64,000 nucleotides of DNA from Planctomycetaceae bacterium (GTDB lineage: Bacteria; Planctomycetota; Planctomycetia; Planctomycetales; Planctomycetaceae): the NCBI GenBank assembly GCA_024742875.1, contig JANSXP010000021.1, forward strand, positions 1 through 64,000, in the 5' to 3' direction. The number at the start of each line of letters is the position of its first letter. Positions within the stretch are counted from its first letter, which is position 1. Positions 25,157-35,887 of the stretch are shown in pieces. Both the position numbers and the translations under genes were made by a program. Below the pieces are notes generated by a model. It was not told the DNA's origin and made no database searches. It saw only the letters and a program-made list of their open reading frames with translations.

Positions 25157-25583
25157 GGTCTCCCCCCTGTCCCTCAAAGAACCAGACGACTTTGGCGTCG
25201 GATCGGGAACCTGCGTCGTGTCACGGGCCCCTGGCGATTGACGAAAAACTGCTGGGAGTTCGACCACATTCCCCCCAGGGACACAGTCTACCGGCTTTCG
25301 TCCCGCAGCGATACGCTTCGAGGTGAACGCGGGCCCCACCCTCCACGGGACAATCAGTAGAGGGAAAGGGGCATTCCCCTGCGGCGTCTCCTCTTCCCCG
25401 AGGCAGTCTGTCCAATGAGTGTGCGCGAGGCTGGATTTCTGGCCGCCAAACGGATACATCTCCGCATCGCCACGATGGAGTGGTTGTCGTGACAGGCCGC
25501 TGGCCCCATGCTGACAAACGTCTTTTTCGGTCGCCTCAGCCTCGAAAGGTTTAGCGGCCGTTTTTCTCTCACGGAAGTCCACC
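25157..25583. other. Intergenic region between divergent genes
   Basis: This 427-bp stretch holds no gene I can support. A minus frame is open across it but its translation lacks any domain, and it runs into the antisense of the DUF455 gene. GGAAG at 25573-25577 is the ribosome site for the GTG start at 25584. Confidence 0.4.
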
Positions 25584-26387
25584 GTGGAACTGACCCAGTT
25601 TGCCGAACAGATTTTGCTGTCCGACGATTTGACGGCCAAACTGACGCGCCCCCGCGCACTCACGGACGACACACCCGGCCCCGCGCGCCGCATCGAGCAG
25701 CCCACACGGCCTGCCAATCTGCAGTTTGCTCCGCGGCGAACGGCGCCTGCCATGCCCAAAGGCCAGGCGTTCAGCGACCCGCACAAGCGGGCCGTCGCAC
25801 ACCACATCATGGCCAATCACGAGTTGCAGGCTTTGGAAGTGATGGCCATGGTCCTGCTCGCCTTTCCGGAGGCTCCAGCCGGGTTTCGTCTGGGGCTGGC
25901 CACCATCATGTTTGACGAACAGCGTCACACACGTCTGCACGCCAACCGAGCGGCCGAACTGGGAACGGCTTTCGGCGACCTGCCAGTCAACAGCTACATC
26001 TGGACGAAGGCGACTGAGTACGCCAGCGTGCTGGAGTATGTGGCCGGACTTCCCCTCGTTTTTGAAACCGCCAACCTGGACCACACGGTCGAATTTGAGG
26101 ACTACTTTCTCAAAGTGGACGATCATCGCGGCGCGGAAATCATGCGGGCCATTCATCTGGATGAAATCCGCCACGTGGAATTTGGCATCACCTGGCTGCG
26201 GCAGTTCAAACAACAGGGGCAGTCTGACTTTGAAGCGTGGTCGCAGGCCCTGCACTGGCCCGTACGACCCAAAAACGCGCGGGGCACCGATTTTCAGACA
26301 GAAGCGCGGCGCAGCGCCGGACTGGACAATAACTTCATCACCGAACTTCTCAGCTGGCAGGATGACAACCCATCGCGTCCATCGTAG
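25584..26387 (+). CDS. DUF455 family ferritin-like protein
   Basis: The protein is 267 residues with a GTG start at 25584 and GGAAG upstream. It is largely alpha-helical and shows the ferritin-like di-metal pattern: Glu80 in NHELQALE, a first ExxH in MFDEQRHTRLH (Glu112, His115), Glu161 in VFETANLDH, and a second ExxH in LDEIRHVEFG (Glu194, His197). DUF455 proteins are related to MiaE-type di-iron hydroxylases; the substrate is not known. It stands upstream of a secreted EEP-family hydrolase gene with a 27-nt gap to that ATG, which suggests co-transcription but not a shared pathway. Confidence 0.88.
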   Translation: MELTQFAEQILLSDDLTAKLTRPRALTDDTPGPARRIEQPTRPANLQFAPRRTAPAMPKGQAFSDPHKRAVAHHIMANHELQALEVMAMVLLAFPEAPAGFRLGLATIMFDEQRHTRLHANRAAELGTAFGDLPVNSYIWTKATEYASVLEYVAGLPLVFETANLDHTVEFEDYFLKVDDHRGAEIMRAIHLDEIRHVEFGITWLRQFKQQGQSDFEAWSQALHWPVRPKNARGTDFQTEARRSAGLDNNFITELLSWQDDNPSRPS

Positions 26388-26414
26388 CCAACTGAAGCCT
26401 GACCGTTGATCCAC

Positions 26415-27701
26415 ATGAAATACACTTCCCCTCCGGGCATCGTCCGCACTGTTCGACATTCCCTGCGATTCTGCCTGCCCACGGACGCGCGACGGGCCTT
26501 CCTCGCCCTGAGCGTAATCGTCCTGATGGCGTGCCGCCTCCACACCTGCCAGCCGGCCTTTGCAGGCACGGATGACATTCCCTCGCAGACGGCCGGCTCC
26601 ATCCGCATCGCCACGTTCAATGTCAGCATGAATCGTCGGGAAGACGGTCAGTTGAAACGTGACCTGGCAGGCGACTCTGAACAGATCCGGAGCATTGCCA
26701 CCATCCTGCGAACCGTTCGCCCGGACATTGTGCTGCTCAACGAGTTTGACCAGTCAAACGACCCGGCCGCCGTCGAACTGTTTCAGCAGCGATTTCTCAA
26801 CAGCAAAGGCGATGACGACAGTGCGGGCCCCATTCATTACCCACACGTCTACGCCGCGGCCGTCAACACCGGCCAGCCCAGTGGTCTCGATCTGGACCAG
26901 AACGGCCGCTTCGGCGACCCGGGTGACAACTTTGGCTTTGGCTTTTTCCCCGGGCAGTACGCCATGGTGGTGCTGTCACGCTTTCCCATTGACAAAGACG
27001 GTGTGCGGACGTTCCAGAAGTTCCGGTGGAAGGATCTGCCGAATGCAGCGGCACCACGCGGTGCAAACGGGCAGTTATGGTATCCACCGGCCGTCTGGGA
27101 AAAACTGCGGCTGTCCTCCAAGAGTCACTGGGACGTGCCGATCCGCGTGCAGGGACAGACGCTGCACCTGCTGGCCTGCCACCCCACGCCACCCGCTTTT
27201 GACGGCCCGGAAGCCCGCAACCAGCGCCGCAATCACGATGAGATCCGGTTGTGGCACGAATACATCTCCAGCGAAGATCTGCCCTGGCTGACCGACGACC
27301 AGGGACGCTCGGGTGGCCTGGCGGCGGAGGCAAAGTTCGTGATCGCCGGCGACCTCAATGCCGATCCCTCCGATGGCAACAGCTACGAAAGTCCCGCCGG
27401 TCTGCTCCTGAAGCACCCCCGCATTGTGGCGACACCTGCGCCACGCAGTCCGGGCGGACGGGCGGCCAGCCTTGAGCAGGGAGGGGTCAACAAACGCCAC
27501 CTCGGCGAGGCGGCCACGGACACAGCCGATTTTTCCGACAGCGCTGTCGGCAATCTGCGAGTGGACTATGTGCTGCCGTCCACCGGATTCTCCATCGTGA
27601 AGTCCGGCGTCGTCTGGCCGGAACCCGGCGAACCTTTGAGTACAGAGGTTCGCGCTTCCGATCATCGGCTGGTGTGGGTCAACGTGCAGTTCGCAAAGTG
27701 A
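26415..27701 (+). CDS. Secreted endonuclease/exonuclease/phosphatase (EEP) family protein
   Basis: The protein is 428 residues from the ATG at 26415; a TTG at 26406 is possible. A long basic leader and a hydrophobic segment FLALSVIVLMACR (~27-40) suggest export. The EEP (DNase I-like) fold is shown by RIATFNVSMN, the metal-binding Glu in VLLNEFDQ, HLLACHPTPP with the catalytic His, AGDLNADP, and the closing SDHRLVWV. The family cleaves phosphodiester or phosphoester bonds in nucleic acids, sphingolipids or inositides; phytase-like and nuclease members exist in secreted form. The substrate cannot be read from the sequence. Confidence 0.9.
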   Translation: MKYTSPPGIVRTVRHSLRFCLPTDARRAFLALSVIVLMACRLHTCQPAFAGTDDIPSQTAGSIRIATFNVSMNRREDGQLKRDLAGDSEQIRSIATILRTVRPDIVLLNEFDQSNDPAAVELFQQRFLNSKGDDDSAGPIHYPHVYAAAVNTGQPSGLDLDQNGRFGDPGDNFGFGFFPGQYAMVVLSRFPIDKDGVRTFQKFRWKDLPNAAAPRGANGQLWYPPAVWEKLRLSSKSHWDVPIRVQGQTLHLLACHPTPPAFDGPEARNQRRNHDEIRLWHEYISSEDLPWLTDDQGRSGGLAAEAKFVIAGDLNADPSDGNSYESPAGLLLKHPRIVATPAPRSPGGRAASLEQGGVNKRHLGEAATDTADFSDSAVGNLRVDYVLPSTGFSIVKSGVVWPEPGEPLSTEVRASDHRLVWVNVQFAK

Positions 27702-27743
27702 GCCGCCCGGACGCAAAAATCTGATTCGGCAACCGGCAACACA

Positions 27744-27812
27744 CCGATTGGCCAGGATTCACACAGTCCGTCGACTTTATTTCCCGACAGGCAGCACAAC
27801 CCGGCCAATCGG
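27744..27812. repeat. Perfect 10-bp inverted repeat
   Basis: CCGATTGGCC (27744-27753) and GGCCAATCGG (27803-27812) are perfect complements 49 nt apart, 42 nt after the EEP gene stop. There is no T-run after it, so it is not a standard terminator; a structured 3' end or a protein site is possible. The rest of the 27702-28013 gap shows nothing else. Confidence 0.6.
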
Positions 27813-28013
27813 CATCGTCTGTGGTCGTCGTACACTTCGCGACAGTTTCGACTGAGGCGGCCGCTTGTGGGTGGTCGATCTCAAGTCTGTGGCAGTGACA
27901 CGCTGGCCGTGTTCTGACTGCGCCCAATGCCAGTGCGAATGGATTCTGCGACGGACGTCCGTCGGGTGTTGCGAAGGCTTCCGGAATCACCCTCGTCAGG
28001 ATTGGTTGTCGCC

Positions 28014-28526
28014 ATGTCCGAACCACTCACGCTCCCCCAGCGCCCTGCCTCACTCAGCCGCAACGTTCGTCCAGCATCCACCGATGAGGGATCGCCCCGG
28101 TGTCACACCATGGTCCGCCATCACGCAGCCACGCTTCGTTTTGACGCCGCGCACGAATCGGCCCGGAATGTCGCCCCGGCAACAGGCAACTGCACGCCGG
28201 CTGCCGACAGCGTGGATCGACCTCCCCGCCCACAGCAGGCGGCCCTCGATGGTCAGCCGGCCATGGTGCCCGTTTCTTACCCCCGCCGCAGTGGCAAATC
28301 GAAGTCGAAATCGAAGTCTGGCACTGGTCGTATTCAGCTGCGCCTGTCCCGCAATCTGGTCGCCATTCTGAAGGCCTTCGCCAAAGCCGGACAGCGTCCC
28401 AGTCGTTTAGTCGAATCATCGTTGTGGTCGGATCCGCAAATGCGAGACGCCGCGCTGCTGCTGGGCATTCCGGTGCCCGAGATTCCGCCACGACGACTGA
28501 ACCGCATCCGCCCGAAGAACCGTTAG
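28014..28526 (+). CDS. Possible ribbon-helix-helix-type small protein
   Basis: The protein is 170 residues if the ATG at 28014 is used; the frame is open from 27927. The first ~90 residues are Ala/Pro/His-rich without a fold signature. A basic KSKSKSKS stretch leads into GRIQLRLSRNLVAILKAFAK, which has the one-strand, two-helix layout of ribbon-helix-helix DNA-binding proteins, followed by SRLVESSLWSDPQMRDAALLLGI, resembling the second helix of RHH/CopG-like proteins. There is no toxin-like neighbour. It ends 21 nt before the convergent VWA gene. The start and even the reality of the N-terminal half are uncertain. Confidence 0.5.
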   Translation: MSEPLTLPQRPASLSRNVRPASTDEGSPRCHTMVRHHAATLRFDAAHESARNVAPATGNCTPAADSVDRPPRPQQAALDGQPAMVPVSYPRRSGKSKSKSKSGTGRIQLRLSRNLVAILKAFAKAGQRPSRLVESSLWSDPQMRDAALLLGIPVPEIPPRRLNRIRPKNR

Positions 28527-28547
28527 GCGTGGCCTCGCCGGCGTGCG

Positions 28548-30806
28548 TCAGTCCAGGCCGGCGTGCCCCCGCATCACCAGCCGCCGTGTCATCCAGACTT
28601 CCAGCACGAGCAGCACCAGAAATCCGAACAGCAGCAGCCACCACAGTTCGCTGCGGGACTCATCGGCGTACATCGTCCTCACCAAATCCTGAGGTGAGTC
28701 CACAAACGTCAGGCGTTCATTGCGGCGGAATGTCAGCAAATCCTGTTCGGTCAGTTCTTCCGGGAAATCCTCGGCGTGGTCATAGTTGACGACAAAGCTG
28801 TCCAGCGGTCGCTGCCCCTGCTGTGCGTCCGCCTGCTGCAGATGATACACACCTGGCACAAAGGTGGCAGTCCTTTGCAGCGTTGTACTCTGTTCGCCGG
28901 GCGTCATGATCGCATCGTCAAACTGATCAAACGGGCCGGCAAACTGCAGCGTGTCCTGCGACGCCCGCTCCGCGTTCAATTCTGTCATCAGCGGAGCCCC
29001 GACGTCCACATTGCGGCGGATCCCCGTCGATACCAGCTGAAACAGGGCCTCATGAATGAAGGGGACGAAGTCCGGCTGCGCTGGCAGAGAGTTCCACGCA
29101 GTCGACAAAGAACTGGTCATCAGCAGAACCGTGCCATCGCCCACCGTCGTCTGCACCAGCAGAGGATCACCGGACGTCAGCTGCGCGACGGTGATCGGCA
29201 AAGAGACCTTCTCTGAGCCACCGACCGTATCCACCGTAGATGGTTCATCCGCTTCAGTGGCCGCCACAGATTCGGTGAGGGTGATCAGCCACCACTGCTG
29301 ATAAACGGCCTTGAGCAGACTGGCGCCTTTGCTTTCCCGAAAGCGGTCCAGCCATCCGGCCTTCAGACTGTACGGGGCAATCGTGGTGGGTGTGGTCACA
29401 TCCGCTGAGGCACGGCGTGTCCGCTGCAGGGAGACCGTGGGCAGCAGGCCTGACTGTCGGTACACCGCGTCGAAGGCTGTCGGCGTTGTGGCCTCCCCGA
29501 GCGTAATCATCACACCATGTCCGGCGGCGGCAAACCCGAGCAGCGCATCGGGCAGTCCAGCCGGCAGACTGGCGACATCCGCCAGCACCACCGCCTTCAC
29601 CTGTTCCAGATCGTCGATTTTCAGATCTGCCGCGCGGACCCGCCGCGCCAGAATCCACGGCGTCTCATTGGCAGGCGGTGACAGGGCCAGCTGAGCAAAG
29701 AAGCTGTCCCAGCGTCGACGATCGACACTTTGAGATCCTTCCACCAGCAGCACGGGAATGGCATTGCTGACACGCACCGCCACATGGCTTTCGTTGTCGC
29801 GTTCAATGGCGTCATCTTTGACGACGGCCTTGACCGTGACCAGATTGGTGCCGGTCGACTGAAACCGCAGCGTGCGGCTAAACGTGGTCTCGCCCTGAGC
29901 GGGGACGCTTACGGTGCCATCCATATTGGGCAGCCGCTGCCCGTTAATCAACACCTGCAGTGGCACCTCGACCGGACCATTGCCCGCGTTGCGGACAGCC
30001 ACCTGAAAGGGAATCGGAAAATCGGGCACGGTCAGATCACGGCCGGTCTGCACCTGACCGAGCGACACATTCTGCGTCATCGGAGCCAGACCGCGACTGA
30101 CGTCCACCACGTAGGTGGACGGCCGCACAGACGGAAACTTCACCACTTCATCAAATCGCTTCCACGCTTCTTCGCTGTCCGGCTGCCAGCCGGCACGCTG
30201 TCTGTCTGTAAACACAACCACTTCCCGCCGCGCGTGACTGCCTCGTCCCAGCAGGCCGATCGCCGTCTCACTGGCCTGCTCCAGGTTGCCCGCTCCGGCC
30301 GGCGGCAGCAGCGACCTCAACTGTTCCTGGGCGACTTCCCGGTCCTGAAGCAGCGATTGACTGAGCGGCCGGGGGCGATCCCGCGCGTCGATAATGGCCA
30401 CCGTGTCCCCGGGCGAAAGCGTCTCGAGAAACTCTGTCGCCCGCCGCACGGCTTTCTGATGCAGTGACGTGAGCCCGTCCGTACGGGCCATGGTGTTGGA
30501 CCCATCAATCACCAGCACCACATCCCGCGAACCGGCCGACTGATACCCCAGCAGGAACCCGCTGTTGACAGAGGGACGAGCAAGCGAAAACACGACCACA
30601 CAGATCAGCCCGATTCGCAGCAGCAACAGCAGCAGTTCTTCCAGTCGCAGACGGCGGCGGGTCCTGCGGCTGGGGTTGAGAAACTGCATCGCCCCCCATT
30701 CGACCACGTCAAATTTGCGGCGACTGAGCAAATGAGCGATCACCGGCAGCGCAACGCCGAACAGACCAAACAGAAGCAGCGGGTTGAAGAACGTGGCCCA
30801 TGGCAT
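28548..30806 (-). CDS. BatA-type membrane protein with von Willebrand factor A domain
   Basis: The protein is 752 residues. The N-terminal BatA/aerotolerance region (residues 1-80) starts NPLLLFGLFGVALPVIAHLLSR and contains VVEWGAMQFL, with two TM helices (~6-26, ~57-77). A VWA domain follows with a MIDAS-like VLVIDGSNTM (DxSxT). The long middle region includes a Ig-like segment and a class-I-glutamine-amidotransferase-like stretch (KAVVLADVASLPAGLPDALLGFAAAGHGVMITLG). A C-terminal TM LWWLLLFGFLVLLVLEVWMTRR ends the protein. It is a paralogue of the VWA gene at 40630 but stands alone here, without MoxR. It is divergent from the AmmeMemoRadiSam fusion across 136 bp. Confidence 0.9.
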   Translation of the reverse strand: MPWATFFNPLLLFGLFGVALPVIAHLLSRRKFDVVEWGAMQFLNPSRRTRRRLRLEELLLLLLRIGLICVVVFSLARPSVNSGFLLGYQSAGSRDVVLVIDGSNTMARTDGLTSLHQKAVRRATEFLETLSPGDTVAIIDARDRPRPLSQSLLQDREVAQEQLRSLLPPAGAGNLEQASETAIGLLGRGSHARREVVVFTDRQRAGWQPDSEEAWKRFDEVVKFPSVRPSTYVVDVSRGLAPMTQNVSLGQVQTGRDLTVPDFPIPFQVAVRNAGNGPVEVPLQVLINGQRLPNMDGTVSVPAQGETTFSRTLRFQSTGTNLVTVKAVVKDDAIERDNESHVAVRVSNAIPVLLVEGSQSVDRRRWDSFFAQLALSPPANETPWILARRVRAADLKIDDLEQVKAVVLADVASLPAGLPDALLGFAAAGHGVMITLGEATTPTAFDAVYRQSGLLPTVSLQRTRRASADVTTPTTIAPYSLKAGWLDRFRESKGASLLKAVYQQWWLITLTESVAATEADEPSTVDTVGGSEKVSLPITVAQLTSGDPLLVQTTVGDGTVLLMTSSLSTAWNSLPAQPDFVPFIHEALFQLVSTGIRRNVDVGAPLMTELNAERASQDTLQFAGPFDQFDDAIMTPGEQSTTLQRTATFVPGVYHLQQADAQQGQRPLDSFVVNYDHAEDFPEELTEQDLLTFRRNERLTFVDSPQDLVRTMYADESRSELWWLLLFGFLVLLVLEVWMTRRLVMRGHAGLD

Positions 30807-30942
30807 CGCGGCAGACTATGTCAGGTCCCCCCCAATTGCCAGTGATTGTGGGAACGATCCGTGTAGTGACGAACGCCCGATTCCGATAAATTGCAGGCAG
30901 ACGGCAGGCTGATGCCGCCCCGACGAATTTCGGAATGTGCTC

Positions 30943-34200
<3,258 letters not shown>

Positions 34201-34238
34201 CAGGACGAGCCACTGAACAGAGGTGGCTCGTCAGACCG

Positions 34239-34300
34239 CACCTCGCAGTGCACCTCGCAGTGCATCTCGCCATCACTGCAAACGCCATCACTGCAAACGC
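34239..34300. repeat. Two adjoining short tandem repeats (12 bp and 15 bp)
   Basis: CACCTCGCAGTG occurs twice (34239-34250, 34251-34262), followed by a degenerate copy; then CATCACTGCAAACGC occurs twice (34271-34285, 34286-34300). They fill the gap between the convergent AmmeMemoRadiSam fusion and the next membrane-protein gene. Confidence 0.85.
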
Positions 34301-34316
34301 TGTCACCGCACGGGTC

Positions 34317-35018
34317 TCACGCCTCAGGCGAGCCGCCCTCATGGAAACGAACGATCTCTGCATAGACGTCTGACAGATACTCCAGTCGTTGGGGAACAAG
34401 TTGGGAGAACGCCGGGCCGAGAAACGCAATCCTGTCCGCAGCATAAGCTTGTTTGAGATGCTCAAAGCCATCTGACAGCCTGCGAACCGCGTCCTGCTGG
34501 TCATATTCCCGCCCGGGCTTGAAGTCAAAGATCAGCATCGCCCGTTTCATCTCCATGACCTCTGTCACCGTTTCGGCGGACGGCCACAGCCCCCATCGCC
34601 GTCTGTACAAATCGAGAAGTTCGTCCTCATGACGGGCTCTGGACAGGTGAATCCAGAAGTGATTCCGCACAAAACTCCGCACGCCCCAGAGCAGGCCCCC
34701 TGTCAAAAATGGCACAAGCACCAGTTCGTACAGCAGCGACGTCGGGATCCCTCCTCGCAGATAGACAGAAAACATCAGCAGTGTGGAAACGAAAAGGAAG
34801 GCCAGCCAGAGCACTGTGGAAAGCAGTCGCTCACCAGCGGCAAAATCGTCACCCACGACTTCCAGCAGGAGTGACTGATACTCTTTGAGAGCCGGATCCT
34901 CAGGGTCGGCCTCTCTCATCTCAAAGACTCGTTTCGCCTGAGCGTGCAGCTGCTGTCTGACCAATTCGTCATGGCCGTTGTCTGGAGCAGCGAACGGGGA
35001 TGGCAGCTCAACATTCAC
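34317..35018 (-). CDS. Membrane protein of unknown function
   Basis: The protein is 233 residues with a GTG start at 35018 preceded by AAGGGA at a good distance; an out-of-frame ATG is adjacent. It has a soluble N-terminal ~65 residues with charged helices, two TM helices (~68-88 and ~95-112), then a helical C-terminal domain of ~120 residues. No motif points to a family. It follows the pseudokinase operon after a 113-nt gap on the same strand and may be its third member. Confidence 0.7.
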   Translation of the reverse strand: MNVELPSPFAAPDNGHDELVRQQLHAQAKRVFEMREADPEDPALKEYQSLLLEVVGDDFAAGERLLSTVLWLAFLFVSTLLMFSVYLRGGIPTSLLYELVLVPFLTGGLLWGVRSFVRNHFWIHLSRARHEDELLDLYRRRWGLWPSAETVTEVMEMKRAMLIFDFKPGREYDQQDAVRRLSDGFEHLKQAYAADRIAFLGPAFSQLVPQRLEYLSDVYAEIVRFHEGGSPEA

Positions 35019-35131
35019 AGGGCATCCCTTCGATACCGGCAGGTCGCATTACGTCTTTCGGGCCAGTCCCCCAGGCGACGTCGGCCGCCTGGGCCGCCTG
35101 CACTGGGGCGGGCCGCATTGGAGCCGACCGA

Positions 35132-35887
35132 TCAGATGCTCTCTTTTTTGTGGCTCTTTGGCAAATCGTCAGTGCTTGCCACCAAACGGGCCACATCATC
35201 CAGCATCACAATCTTCTGCCAGATCTTACGAGACAGGCCGTTCGCCAGAGTTTCGATGTCGTTGACTGCGGCCACGACAACCGGGTCGGGCAGGCTCTGA
35301 GCATACAGAGCGGACAGCTTGCCCAGCAGCGACAGCATCTCGCTGCAGTAATCCAGATAGCGTGTCAGCTGAAACGGAGTCAGCGTGCGTTTGGGAGACG
35401 ATTTGGTGGGTTTCGCATTGGGGTTGAGCAGCTGGCTGGGGTCTTTGGTCAGCTGGTGCATGTCGATCACGTGGGCGATGGCCCGCAGATCGTGCAGTGC
35501 GTGGAGCGCTCTGGTGCGTTTCACGCGAACTTCCAGGCTAAACAGAAACAGCAAAGCGGCACCCACAAGGATGATTTCGTTGGTGATCCACTCCAGATCA
35601 GACAGCGCCAGCTTGCCATCCACTTTGACAACTTCCTGCAGGCCGTAAACGGCCAGTCCAATGCCCCCAAAAATCACCAGCACCAGCAGCAGTCGCAGGC
35701 CCAGATGAGGGCGTTCGATCCAGCGAATTCGGGCGCGGGATTCGCCGGCCAGTTCGCACAGTTCGCCCGCCACACGGGACAGACTGCTGGCATCAAAGCG
35801 CTCTCGAATTCGATTTCGCAGCGTTTGCAGCGTGGCGATCGTTTGTTCCACATCCAGTTGGCGATACGAACCGGTGGAAGCCGTCAT
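35132..35887 (-). CDS. Membrane protein of unknown function, coupled to the pseudokinase gene
   Basis: The protein is 251 residues. A helical N-terminal part (~1-60) is followed by two TM helices (LRLLLVLVIFGGIGLAVYGL ~64-84; NEIILVGAALLFLFSLEV ~107-124) and a helical C-terminal domain including a PNAKPTKSSPKRT linker and LDYCSEMLSLLGKLSALYAQSLPDP. No known family. The ATG overlaps the stop of the pseudokinase gene by 4 nt (35884-35887), so the two products are made together and may act together at the membrane. Confidence 0.75.
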   Translation of the reverse strand: MTASTGSYRQLDVEQTIATLQTLRNRIRERFDASSLSRVAGELCELAGESRARIRWIERPHLGLRLLLVLVIFGGIGLAVYGLQEVVKVDGKLALSDLEWITNEIILVGAALLFLFSLEVRVKRTRALHALHDLRAIAHVIDMHQLTKDPSQLLNPNAKPTKSSPKRTLTPFQLTRYLDYCSEMLSLLGKLSALYAQSLPDPVVVAAVNDIETLANGLSRKIWQKIVMLDDVARLVASTDDLPKSHKKESI

